Source of the DNA: an uncultured Flavobacteriales bacterium
GTDB lineage: Bacteria > Bacteroidota > Bacteroidia > Flavobacteriales_E > Vicingaceae
Reading direction: 5' to 3'
DNA length: 64,000 nt
Assembly (NCBI GenBank): GCA_937901255.1
Contig: CALCHN010000026.1
Coordinates: forward strand, 59,020 to 123,019
Within the stretch, counting starts at the first letter, position 1. Every line of letters begins with the position of its first letter. The notes beneath the pieces were generated by a model. That model worked only from the letters and a program-made list of their open reading frames with translations, was not told where the DNA came from and searched no databases. Positions 18,742 through 25,660 of this stretch are shown here, in pieces. A program made the translations under genes and the position numbers.

Positions 18742-19551
18742 ATGAAAATTGCAACAAAAATAACTTCAATTGTATTAATACTAGCTTTAGTAGCATGTTC
18801 TAAAGTACCTATTACAGGCAGAAAGCAAATGTTATTAGTTCCAGAAAGTCAATTAATGAGCTTGAGCTTATCTCAATACCAACAATTTTTAACAGAAAAC
18901 CCACCTGTTGCTGATAATGTGGAGGCTACCAAGCAAGTTAGAAGAGTAGGAGGGAGAATTGCCAATGCGGTAGAAAGATATTTAAAAGATAACGGACAAA
19001 GTAAACTAATTAAAAACTACCGATGGGAATTTAATTTAGTAAACCAAAATATTGTAAATGCTTGGGCAATGCCTGGAGGAAAAGTAGTAGTTTACCAAGG
19101 ATTGTTGCCAGTTGCTAAAACAGATGAAGGTTTAGCAGTAGTTATGGGGCATGAAATAGCTCATGCTGTAGCACGACATGGAAATGAAAGAATGTCGCAA
19201 GGAATTTTGGCTGCTGCTGGAGGTGTTGCTTTAGCTGTTTATATGCGAGAAAAACCTGCTGAAACGCAAGCCTTGTTTTTAGCCGCTTACGGAGTAGGAA
19301 CTGGAGTAGGAATAATGGCTTTTGGTAGAAACCAAGAAAGTGAAGCAGATAAATTAGGAATGGTATTTATGTCAATGGCAGGTTATCAGGCTAAAGAAGC
19401 TATACCTTTTTGGGATAGAATGAATGCCGCAAGTGGAGGAACAAGTGTTCCAGAGTTTTTAAGTACTCACCCTCATTACGATACCCGTGTAGAAAGAATT
19501 AAAGAATGGCTACCCACTGCGGATACTTACTATACGCCTTATCAACCATAA
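18742..19551 (+). CDS. M48-family zinc metalloprotease lipoprotein
   Basis: Exported protease of the Ste24/HtpX clan, LoiP/YcaL-like, thought to degrade damaged outer-membrane or periplasmic proteins. The first residues MKIATKITSIVLILALVAC give a lipobox with Cys19. The catalytic zinc site is VVMGHEIAHAVARHG near residue 130 (HExxH: two zinc His and the catalytic Glu). The third ligand is the Glu in NQESEADKLG near residue 193. The C-terminal LSTHPHYDTRVERI is the conserved family ending. The 269-aa length fits the soluble, non-repeat form with no TPR tail. It is a monocistronic gene, with no perfect -7 element seen upstream. Confidence 0.92.
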   Translation: MKIATKITSIVLILALVACSKVPITGRKQMLLVPESQLMSLSLSQYQQFLTENPPVADNVEATKQVRRVGGRIANAVERYLKDNGQSKLIKNYRWEFNLVNQNIVNAWAMPGGKVVVYQGLLPVAKTDEGLAVVMGHEIAHAVARHGNERMSQGILAAAGGVALAVYMREKPAETQALFLAAYGVGTGVGIMAFGRNQESEADKLGMVFMSMAGYQAKEAIPFWDRMNAASGGTSVPEFLSTHPHYDTRVERIKEWLPTADTYYTPYQP

Positions 19552-19555
19552 AAAA

Positions 19556-19747
19556 TTAGGATTTATCTGGATACGGATCTTCTTTAGCATCTCCTTTACC
19601 ACTAATCACTTTCCAATCGCCATGTTTACATTTAGGACATGGAGGTAAAGAAGTAACAGAAGGTACTTTAATTTGGTTTTTGCAATTATTACATTCATAA
19701 GTTCCGGCAGAAACATCGCTCCCGGCAGGTACATGGTCTTTTTTCAT
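19556..19747 (-). CDS. Small zinc-ribbon protein
   Basis: 63-aa cytoplasmic protein with two CxxC knuckles: YECNNCKNQI (Cys19, Cys22) and PPCPKCKHGDW (Cys37, Cys40), the standard rubredoxin-like zinc ribbon. Charged residues fill the C-terminal tail. Related small proteins are common and mostly uncharacterised, so no function is assigned. It is separated from the M48 stop by 4 bases on the opposite strand (convergent), and lies downstream of moeA on the same strand, 43 bases away. It has its own promoter (19771-19778). Confidence 0.8.
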   Translation of the reverse strand: MKKDHVPAGSDVSAGTYECNNCKNQIKVPSVTSLPPCPKCKHGDWKVISGKGDAKEDPYPDKS

Positions 19748-19770
19748 GGTGCGTAGGTTTTGGTTTGTCT

Positions 19771-19778
19771 CAAATTTA
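19771..19778 (-). promoter_or_regulatory. Promoter of the zinc-ribbon gene
   Basis: TAAATTTG on the minus strand, a perfect TAnnTTTG. Predicted start near 19766 gives a 19-base leader. It lies in the short gap after the moeA stop. Confidence 0.55.
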
Positions 19779-19790
19779 ATAAATTATACT

Positions 19791-20966
19791 TTAAGGCAAC
19801 AAATGCACATTTACCAATTCGCCTTTTTTTATAATTGTTGAATCAGCCGGAGTGAGCAGTAACGCATTCGCATAAGCAAAAGATTGTAAGGCATCAGAGT
19901 TTTGTCCTTCCAAAGGAGTAACTGTCTTAAAATCTGTAGTTGCTTTTAAAAAAGTAGCTCTACCCGGTTTTTGTTTAATGTCTTTACTTATGGGAAGTTG
20001 TAGCTGATTTAAAAAAGCTTGCTTCAATCCAAAAGATAGATTGATGTAAGGATAAATATATTCGTAAAAGCAAGTAAGGGCCGCAGCAGGATTTCCCGGT
20101 AAACCAAAAACTGCTTTGTTTTCTTTTTTGCCAAAAAATAGTGGTTTCCCTGGCTTTTGAGCCACTTTATAAAAGAGTTGATTTACACCATTTTCTAAAA
20201 TTCCTTGCTGAACAAAATCGTAATCTCCAACAGAAATACCACCAGATAAAACTACTATATCAGCATTGTTAAGTGCATTAGTTATGGCGTTGGTAGTAGC
20301 TTCCTGATTGTCTTTTAAGTAACTAATAGTGGGCGAGATATTCATCTTTTCAAAAGCAGCTTTTAGCATTAAGCTGTTAGATTCGTAAATCTGACCTTCT
20401 TCCAATTTTTCTCCGGGAGCAACCAATTCGTTTCCCGTAATTAAGATGCTCACTTTAGGAAAAGTAAAAACACTTACTTCACTAATACCCAAGGTAGCTA
20501 AAAAGCCAATTGCTGCCGGATTTAAAACCGTTCCTTTGCTCAATGCCGTATCTCCTTGTTTAATTTGATATCCTTTGGTGCGAATATTTCCGCCTGTTTT
20601 TAAATTCTCATCATCAATAAAAAGTTGATTGTTTTCAACCTTAGTAAATTCTTGCATAATAACGGTATCGCAATTTTCAGGCACTTTTGAACCTGTAAAA
20701 ATTCTTGCAGCTTCGTTGGTGTTGAGGGTTATTTTTCTGGTATCTCCAGCAGGAACTTCATCTACAATTGTATAACTATTGTTATTGGTGCTCAAACAAA
20801 AAGCATAGCCATCAACTGCCGATTGATTAAATGGTGGGATGGGCATTGGAGCAATAATATCTTCTGCTAAAACATAATGAAGTGCGTCTGCCAAAGCAAT
20901 TGTTGTGCTTTTACTAGTAGAGGTATGTTTAATAATAAGTTGTTGTGCTTCAGAAACAGATATCAT
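19791..20966 (-). CDS. moeA: Molybdopterin molybdenumtransferase MoeA
   Basis: Inserts molybdate into adenylylated molybdopterin, the last step of making the cofactor used by nitrate reductase NarG. 391 aa, normal length. Visible blocks: PIPPFNQSAVDGYAF (residues 40-54, the substrate loop), VIMQEF near residue 124, the MoaB/Mog-type phosphate-binding stretch VVLSGGISVGDYDFV near residue 233, and KPGKPLFFGKKENKAVFGLPGNPAAALTCF (split here only by description) around residues 265-295. It is divergent from fnr and shares one FNR-type box with it, which would couple cofactor supply to anaerobic respiration. Confidence 0.93.
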   Translation of the reverse strand: MISVSEAQQLIIKHTSTSKSTTIALADALHYVLAEDIIAPMPIPPFNQSAVDGYAFCLSTNNNSYTIVDEVPAGDTRKITLNTNEAARIFTGSKVPENCDTVIMQEFTKVENNQLFIDDENLKTGGNIRTKGYQIKQGDTALSKGTVLNPAAIGFLATLGISEVSVFTFPKVSILITGNELVAPGEKLEEGQIYESNSLMLKAAFEKMNISPTISYLKDNQEATTNAITNALNNADIVVLSGGISVGDYDFVQQGILENGVNQLFYKVAQKPGKPLFFGKKENKAVFGLPGNPAAALTCFYEYIYPYINLSFGLKQAFLNQLQLPISKDIKQKPGRATFLKATTDFKTVTPLEGQNSDALQSFAYANALLLTPADSTIIKKGELVNVHLLP

Positions 20967-20989
20967 AATGCCGAAAATATTGGTTGTTG

Positions 20990-21063
20990 TAAAGATAAAT
21001 GTAAAAAATACTTAGAGAACTGATTTATGTCAGGAATTTTTCCAAAAAAAGTGAACAAATTTG
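20990..21063. promoter_or_regulatory. Divergent moeA/fnr promoter with one central FNR-type box
   Basis: CTGATTTATGTCAG at 21020-21033 has the TGA-N6-TCA core, with both outer bases changed from the ATGA-N6-TCAT form. Its centre (21026.5) is 29.5 bp from TATCTTTA (minus strand, first T at 20997, toward moeA) and also 29.5 bp from CAAATTTG (plus strand, 21056-21063, toward fnr). Predicted starts are 20985 and 21068, giving leaders of 19 and 13 bases. Each -7 element has one mismatch to TAnnTTTG. Confidence 0.6.
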
Positions 21064-21080
21064 TAGGTAAAACTAAAGTT

Positions 21081-21800
21081 ATGTCTCTTAATAAGATAAA
21101 TATTCCTTCATGTACAGCGTGCGACCACAAAAAAAGTGGTGTTTCTATCTTTTGTAATTTGAATTTGCATGAGATTGAAGACGTTTCGGAGCATAAAAGA
21201 AATCTTTTTTTTAAAAAAGGACAATTGGTTTTTAGTGAAGGAAATCAGCCACACGGCATTTATTGTATTTACAAAGGCAAGGTAAAAATTCATAAAATGG
21301 GAGACGAAGGGAAAGACCAGATTGTTAGATTGGCAAAGGCTTCTAACATTATTGGTTATCGTTCCATTTTTAATAATAATACTTATTACGCTTCGGCAAC
21401 AGCCATAGAAGATACAGAGGTTTGCTTTATTTCTAAAGCCTATATTATGGAATTAATTAAAACCAATAGTAACTTAACTTTTAGTTTTATGAATATACTT
21501 TCTGAGGATTTAAAAAGAGCAGAAGAAAGCATTATTCACATGGCTCAGAAACATGTTAGAGAAAGAATTGCTGAAGCTTTATTACTATTGAATGAAGCTT
21601 ATGGATTAAAAGAGGATGGAAAAACAATAGATTCCACATTAACTAGAAGAGAAATTGCCAATATTGCAGGAACCACAACAGAAACATCTATAAGAATGTT
21701 GTCGGAACTGGATAAAGATAAAATAATTCAGTTGGCTGGTAAAGATATCAGAATTCTTGATATGAAAAAACTCTACAGAACTGCCAATATATTTGATTGA
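21081..21800 (+). CDS. fnr: FNR-type oxygen-sensing transcription regulator with four-cysteine cluster site
   Basis: Crp/Fnr family activator. Cys11, Cys14 and Cys25 form an N-terminal group (SCTACDHKK, then SIFC). Cys115 in TEVCFISKAYIMEL aligns by context with Cys122 of E. coli FNR (SMVCEIPFETLDDL). These four would hold an oxygen-labile [4Fe-4S] cluster. A cyclic-nucleotide-type beta roll (KGQLVFSEGNQPHGIYCIYKGKV) precedes a dimer helix (SEDLKRAEESIIHMAQKHVRERI) and a winged helix whose recognition helix reads TTTETSIRML. The Glu and Arg that read the TGA half-site in FNR are kept. I use the ATG at 21081, not 21027, because the 21027 start lies inside the FNR-type box and upstream of the predicted transcription start. 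Confidence 0.88.
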   Translation: MSLNKINIPSCTACDHKKSGVSIFCNLNLHEIEDVSEHKRNLFFKKGQLVFSEGNQPHGIYCIYKGKVKIHKMGDEGKDQIVRLAKASNIIGYRSIFNNNTYYASATAIEDTEVCFISKAYIMELIKTNSNLTFSFMNILSEDLKRAEESIIHMAQKHVRERIAEALLLLNEAYGLKEDGKTIDSTLTRREIANIAGTTTETSIRMLSELDKDKIIQLAGKDIRILDMKKLYRTANIFD

Positions 21801-21811
21801 CAGAAAAATTA

Positions 21812-21877
21812 ATGAATTAAATCATGTTTGAATATGACGAATGTCATTTTTAAAACATTGAATAGCAGCTACTTTTG
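21812..21877 (+). promoter_or_regulatory. Tandem FNR-type boxes and promoter of the cyclic-nucleotide-domain gene
   Basis: Two boxes lie 22 bp apart: ATGAATTAAATCAT (21812-21825) and ATGACGAATGTCAT (21834-21847). The second centre is 29.5 bp before the T of TACTTTTG (21870-21877), a perfect -7 element. Predicted start is near 21882, 22 bases before the TTG start codon. This is one of the five promoters where box and -7 both match perfectly. Confidence 0.75.
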
Positions 21878-21903
21878 TTTAGTTTTTAAAGGTAAATTAT
21901 ATT

Positions 21904-22332
21904 TTGAATATTAATAAACGTCATACAATTAAATTATCTAAAGAGCTAGTTGATAAAGTGAAGCAAATTGCCAACTTTTTTAAAGCTTATGAGAAAGGTG
22001 ATGTACTTTTTTCTGAAGGAGAAATGCCAACTTATATTTATTTATTGGAAGAAGGCGAAATTTCATTGGTAAAATCGGGAACAGATTGCGAAGTTGAAAT
22101 TATGGAGCATAAAAAAGGAGATATTGTAGGGTTAGATTTAATTTTTGATAATAAAAAATGCACTTATTCAGCAATAATCAAAACAAGCTCAGAACTACAT
22201 GTTGTTGAAATAGAAAAATTTAAACAGTTTTTAATTAATGAAAATAGCTTATCATTAGAATTAATTAGATACCTGAGTTCATTAATAAAACAAATTGAAA
22301 ATCATTCTTTAAATTCTATAAATGTTAGTTGA
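21904..22332 (+). CDS. Stand-alone cyclic-nucleotide-binding-domain protein without DNA-binding domain
   Basis: 142-aa protein made of the Crp/Fnr sensor beta roll only: KGDVLFSEGEMPTYIYLLEEGEISLVKSG, then KKGDIVGLDLIFDNKK and a C-terminal helix (FLINENSLSLELIRYLSSLIKQIENH) like the start of the Crp dimer helix. There is no winged helix, so it cannot bind DNA as Crp does. It could sense a ligand or dimerise with the nearby regulators. It starts at TTG (21904), because no ATG occurs in the frame before residue 45 and the predicted transcript start lies 22 bases upstream. Its tail overlaps the next gene by 11 bases. The tandem-box promoter puts it in the FNR-type regulon. Confidence 0.75.
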   Translation: MNINKRHTIKLSKELVDKVKQIANFFKAYEKGDVLFSEGEMPTYIYLLEEGEISLVKSGTDCEVEIMEHKKGDIVGLDLIFDNKKCTYSAIIKTSSELHVVEIEKFKQFLINENSLSLELIRYLSSLIKQIENHSLNSINVS

Positions 22333-22699
22333 AGATTTTGCTGAAACGTGTCGCCTCTACGAAAATTTTGAAATTTGGGACGTAGAAAATATGGATGCCT
22401 TTTTTAAAGGTAATGCTGTTTTAACAACCATTTTTGAAGATAAATACAAAATTCCTATTGCTGATTTTAACCAAAAAAGAAGCGAAATAAAGGAAACCAA
22501 TATGCAAATTATTGAAACAGTATTAAGTTATGTTGGCGATAAAAGTTTTTATATTTTCACTCATCATAATGAAAATCACCTTGAGTTAATAAAAATGCAA
22601 CAACAAAAAATAATGAATTTTGGGGTGGATATCAATAACATAAAAAATGACCATGTTTATGTTATTATTATGGATAAGCAACTAAGTGAAGTGAATTAA
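22322..22699 (+). CDS. Hypothetical 125-aa protein, coupled to the cyclic-nucleotide-domain gene
   Basis: Not recognised. A soluble, mixed alpha/beta protein without signal peptide or cysteine cluster: it begins MLVEDFAETCRLYENFEIWDV, has a central helix (QKRSEIKETNMQIIETVLSYV), and then alternates strands and helices (FYIFTHHNENHLELI, HVYVIIMDKQ). The ATG at 22322 sits inside the last codons of the upstream gene (11-base overlap), which suggests translational coupling and a joint role. It ends at a strong terminator. A role in the same regulatory or stress circuit is plausible from position only. Confidence 0.65.
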   Translation: MLVEDFAETCRLYENFEIWDVENMDAFFKGNAVLTTIFEDKYKIPIADFNQKRSEIKETNMQIIETVLSYVGDKSFYIFTHHNENHLELIKMQQQKIMNFGVDINNIKNDHVYVIIMDKQLSEVN

Positions 22700-22731
22700 A
22701 ACCTAACAGGCTTTAAAAACCTGTTAGGTTT
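22699..22731. terminator. Bidirectional terminator between the 125-aa gene and tnaA
   Basis: Perfect 12-bp stem AAACCTAACAGG / CCTGTTAGGTTT with a 9-base loop. A-rich and T-rich flanks allow it to serve both converging transcripts. It overlaps the stop codon of the plus-strand gene. Confidence 0.85.
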
Positions 22732-22739
22732 ATGGTAAG

Positions 22740-24119
22740 TTATTTTACAGGTTCAAAGTGAGCGGTAAAGTGTCTCAGTAATAGTGTTTCTTTTTTAATT
22801 TCATATCCTTTCACTTGGTTTTTGTTTTTAAGTATTTCATCAAAAGTTTCAATTACATATTCAATATGGCTTTGTGTGTAAACTCTTCTTGGAATTGCCA
22901 AACGTACTAATTCCATTGGTGCAGGAATCAATTTTCCGTTTTCATCATACTTCCCAAACATTACAGAGCCTATTTCTACCGTTCTAATACCGGCTTTTAA
23001 ATATAATTCGCAAGCCAATGCTTGTCCTGGATATTCATTAACAGGAATATGATCATACAATTTTTTTGCATCAATGTAAACTGCGTGTCCGCCAATAGGC
23101 ATCATTACCGGAACGCCCATTTTGTGTAAATGTTCGCCCAAGTAGGCGGTACTTTTAATTCTGTATTCCAAGTAAGCAGGTTCAAAAACTTCTTTTAAAC
23201 CTATTGCCAATGCTTCCATATCTCTGCCCGACAAACCTCCGTAAGTGGAAAATCCTTCTGTAATGATAAGCAGATTGGTACAAGCTTCAGCAATAGCACT
23301 GTCTTTTAGTGCAAGAAAACCTCCCATATTAATAAGAGCATCTTTTTTGGCACTCATGGCTGCTCCATCCGTTAAGGCAAACATTTCTTGAGCTATTTGT
23401 TCGTAGCTATGATTTTCAAAACCTTCTTCTCGGTGTTTGATGAAGTAAGCATTTTCAGCTACTCTACAACAATCTAACAATAGCATTACACCGTGTTTTT
23501 TACAGATGGCACTAACTTCTTTAGCATTTTGCATGCTTACGGGTTGTCCGCCACCACTATTGTTGGTTACGGTTAGGATAACAGCTCCAATGTTTTCAGC
23601 ACCTTTTTCTACAATTAGTTTTTCTAGTTTTTCGGTATTCATGTTTCCTTTAAAAGGATGAATTAAAGCTGGGTCATGAGCTTCATCAATTACAATGTCT
23701 ATAGCTTCAGCTCCTGAAAATTCTATGTTGGCTCTGGTGGTATCAAAGTGTGTATTGCTGATAAAAGTTTTGCCTTTTCCTCCTAAATATCCGTAAATAA
23801 TTCTTTCGGCAGCTCTACCTTGGTGAGTAGGAAGAATATACTCCATTCCTGTAAGGTGTTTTACTGCTTTTTCCATGCGTTCCCAAGATTTAGAACCGGC
23901 ATAAGATTCATCTCCACGCATAATTCCAGCCCACTGCTCGGCACTCATTGCTGAGGTTCCGCTATCGGTAAGAAAATCTATAATTACTTGTTCTGATTGG
24001 AGTAAGAAAGTGTTATAATGTGCTTTTTCTAAAAATGCCTTTCTTTCTTCTTCGGTGGACATATAAATGGGTTCTACCGACTTAATTTTAAAAGGCTCTA
24101 TAATGGTTTTGTGTTTCAT
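22740..24119 (-). CDS. tnaA: Tryptophanase (tryptophan indole-lyase)
   Basis: PLP enzyme cleaving tryptophan to indole, pyruvate and ammonia. 459 aa. The PLP lysine lies in MSAKKDALINMGGF (Lys259). TDSGTSAMS near residue 51, PTHQGRAAERI near residue 97 and the C-terminal LRHFTAHFEP are family blocks. Tryptophanase and tyrosine phenol-lyase are close relatives. Two positions favour tryptophanase: Asp126 in HFDTTR, where the phenol-lyase has Thr, and GIRTVEIG, where the phenol-lyase has MERG with the substrate-binding Arg. No tnaB permease is adjacent, and no Trp-containing TnaC leader peptide was found. A perfect FNR-type promoter lies 333 nt upstream with a structured leader in between. Indole would then be made mainly without oxygen, by inference. 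Confidence 0.88.
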   Translation of the reverse strand: MKHKTIIEPFKIKSVEPIYMSTEEERKAFLEKAHYNTFLLQSEQVIIDFLTDSGTSAMSAEQWAGIMRGDESYAGSKSWERMEKAVKHLTGMEYILPTHQGRAAERIIYGYLGGKGKTFISNTHFDTTRANIEFSGAEAIDIVIDEAHDPALIHPFKGNMNTEKLEKLIVEKGAENIGAVILTVTNNSGGGQPVSMQNAKEVSAICKKHGVMLLLDCCRVAENAYFIKHREEGFENHSYEQIAQEMFALTDGAAMSAKKDALINMGGFLALKDSAIAEACTNLLIITEGFSTYGGLSGRDMEALAIGLKEVFEPAYLEYRIKSTAYLGEHLHKMGVPVMMPIGGHAVYIDAKKLYDHIPVNEYPGQALACELYLKAGIRTVEIGSVMFGKYDENGKLIPAPMELVRLAIPRRVYTQSHIEYVIETFDEILKNKNQVKGYEIKKETLLLRHFTAHFEPVK

Positions 24120-24235
24120 GTGTTTATTTTTTATTTAACCGAACAATATTCAGCTTTAATGTTTAATTGAATTGAAAATAAAATGTGATTGAAAAAAGAT
24201 ATTTTGATGAGTCTGCAAGAAAATTTCTTTTTTTG

Positions 24236-24361
24236 AGTCTTTCATAAGAAAATGTCAAAGACAAGGCTTGTGAAGTTTTTAATTGTCAGGAGTTTACTTT
24301 TGTAAATGATTGCAATTAAAAACGAGCGTAACGCAGTATTTGGCGTTTTCTTATAAAGACT
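24236..24361. repeat. Nested inverted repeat (126 bases) upstream of tnaA
   Basis: Three concentric stems. Outer: AGTCTTTCATAAGAAAA (24236-24252) with TTTTCTTATAAAGACT (24346-24361), one bulged base. Middle: GTTTTTAATTG (24275-24285) with CAATTAAAAAC (24313-24323), perfect. Inner: TTTAC (24293-24297) with GTAAA (24302-24306), four-base loop. It lies in the predicted tnaA leader. It lacks a U-run on the minus strand, so it is not a plain terminator. It could be a regulatory leader fold or a small palindromic mobile remnant. Confidence 0.7.
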
Positions 24362-24425
24362 ATGATAAAGGATCTCGCTGCTTAATGTTCTTATAACAAG
24401 CAGGAGCTTTTATGCGAGAAAGCAT
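24360..24425 (-). CDS. Candidate 21-codon leader ORF before tnaA
   Basis: ATG at 24425 to TAG at 24360, beginning MLSRIKAP and ending KQRDPLS. It starts 27 bases after the predicted transcript start at 24452, and its stop codon touches the base of the nested inverted repeat. It contains no Trp, so it is not a classical TnaC. It may be a chance ORF. The position relative to the hairpin is the only reason to list it. Confidence 0.25.
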   Translation of the reverse strand: MLSRIKAPACYKNIKQRDPLS

Positions 24426-24456
24426 GTAGTATGTATGTTTTTGTAACATTTGACAA

Positions 24457-24500
24457 CAAAGTTAGACTTTTACAATAGATTTAATTATGATAAATGTCAT
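24457..24500 (-). promoter_or_regulatory. FNR-type box and promoter for the tnaA transcript
   Basis: ATGATAAATGTCAT at 24487-24500 (centre 24493.5) lies 29.5 bp upstream of the T of TAACTTTG on the minus strand (24464 to 24457). Box and -7 are both perfect. Predicted start is 24452. On the plus strand the same box is 29.5 bp from AAAATTTG (24523-24530), one mismatch, so weak activity toward the HTH-Fic gene is possible. Confidence 0.75.
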
Positions 24501-24516
24501 TAATTTGTTGAATAAA

Positions 24517-24566
24517 ATTGACAAAATTTGTCAATGTTTGAAAAAAAATGACTAAATTTGTAAAAT
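24517..24566 (+). promoter_or_regulatory. Promoter and operators of the HTH-Fic gene
   Basis: A perfect 19-base palindrome, ATTGACAAAATTTGTCAAT (24517-24535), is followed by a degenerate copy (ATGACTAAATTTGTAAA, 24549-24565) that covers the -7 element TAAATTTG (24553-24560). A TTTG at 24527-24530 serves as -33 with a 22-base spacer. A repressor bound here would block the promoter. The N-terminal HTH of the downstream protein is the obvious candidate. Confidence 0.65.
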
Positions 24567-24578
24567 AAATTGATTGAG

Positions 24579-25625
24579 ATGTTCACAATTGCTAAATTAT
24601 TGAAAGATGCTAGGTTGAGTAAAAACCTTTCTCTGAAAGAAGTTTCGGAGGCGATAGGTATTGATTATACTTTGTTTAGCAGGTACGAAAACGGAAGTAG
24701 AACGCCATCTAAAACTCAATTAGAAACCATTGCCAACTATTATGGTATAGATGCTAAAAAACTTGTTTTGCAATGGCTAAGCGAAAAAATTTATCAAGAA
24801 ATTAAAGATGAAGAATATGGTTTAGAAGCCTTGCAGTTGGCAGAGAGTAGGGTAGCATACAAGTCCAAATCGTTTAATAATACTACTTTAATTAAACAAG
24901 CGGATGAACTTAAAGCTCAGCTAGACCAAAAAAGACCGTTATCTAAAGCTCATTTAGCTAAGTTGATGGATTACTACAAAGTGGAATATACTTATGATAG
25001 TAATAGGATTGAGGGCAATACTATGACCCTTAAAGAAACTGCTTTGGTTATTGAAAAAGGGTTGACAATTAGTGGCAAATCTGTTCGAGAACATTTTGAA
25101 ACAGTAAATCATGCCGAAGCTATTGATATGCTTTTTGAGTTGGTGGAAAATAAAACACTAATAAATGAGTATTTAGTCAAACAAATTCATGGGTTAATTT
25201 TGCGAGGTATAGATAAAGAAAATGCCGGAAAATACCGTGATGTAAATGTTAGAATTTCAGGGAGTAAGCATTTTCCGCCAGAGCCTTATTTACTATCAAA
25301 ATTAATGGAAGATTATTTTTTGTTTTACAATGAAAATAAAGCAAGAATGCACCCCATTGTTTTGGCAGCAGAAATGCACGAAAGGTTGGTTACTATTCAT
25401 CCTTTTATTGATGGAAATGGAAGAACAGCACGCTTGGTAATGAATTTAGTATTGATGCAAGCAGGTTATCCAATAACCAACATCAGTAGCGAAAAAGACA
25501 GTCGTTTGCATTATTACGAAACATTAGAAATGGCTCAAACAAAGCATAACAAGGCACCATTTATTGAGTTTGTTTTTAATAATGTAATTTATGCACTTAC
25601 TGATTTTTTAAAAATGGCAACTTGA
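24579..25625 (+). CDS. XRE-type HTH protein fused to a Fic domain (class II)
   Basis: 348 aa from the ATG at 24579. Residues 1-60 form a Cro/C1-type helix-turn-helix (NLSLKEVSEAIGIDYTLFSRYENG). The C-terminal Fic domain has the complete active site HPFIDGNGRTAR (His274 onward), so it should transfer AMP or another nucleotide moiety to protein hydroxyls. The inhibitory motif [S/T]xxxE[G/N] is present upstream as SNRIEGN (141-147), which makes this a class II, self-inhibited Fic protein. No separate antitoxin gene is nearby, as expected for that class. The palindromes over its promoter suggest autorepression. A TTG at 24570 in frame is too close to the predicted transcription start (24565) to be preferred. 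Confidence 0.88.
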   Translation: MFTIAKLLKDARLSKNLSLKEVSEAIGIDYTLFSRYENGSRTPSKTQLETIANYYGIDAKKLVLQWLSEKIYQEIKDEEYGLEALQLAESRVAYKSKSFNNTTLIKQADELKAQLDQKRPLSKAHLAKLMDYYKVEYTYDSNRIEGNTMTLKETALVIEKGLTISGKSVREHFETVNHAEAIDMLFELVENKTLINEYLVKQIHGLILRGIDKENAGKYRDVNVRISGSKHFPPEPYLLSKLMEDYFLFYNENKARMHPIVLAAEMHERLVTIHPFIDGNGRTARLVMNLVLMQAGYPITNISSEKDSRLHYYETLEMAQTKHNKAPFIEFVFNNVIYALTDFLKMAT

Positions 25626-25627
25626 TG

Positions 25628-25660
25628 AAATGCCTCAAACTTATTAGGTTTGAGGCATTT
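25628..25660. terminator. Bidirectional terminator between HTH-Fic and TSUP genes
   Basis: Perfect 13-bp stem AAATGCCTCAAAC / GTTTGAGGCATTT with a 7-base loop, followed by TTA on the plus strand. It serves the two converging genes. Confidence 0.85.

Noticed and set aside
21027..21080. ATG at 21027 as the FNR start
   Set aside because: It overlaps the FNR-type box and lies upstream of the predicted transcription start (21068). The ATG at 21081 places the cysteines near the N-terminus, as in the family.
22740..24119. Tyrosine phenol-lyase
   Set aside because: Asp126 in HFDTTR and VEIG in place of MERG match tryptophanase, not the phenol-lyase.
24120..24235. TnaC-type leader peptide next to tnaA
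   Set aside because: No ATG-initiated ORF with Trp occurs on the minus strand in this interval, and the only leader ORF further up lacks Trp.
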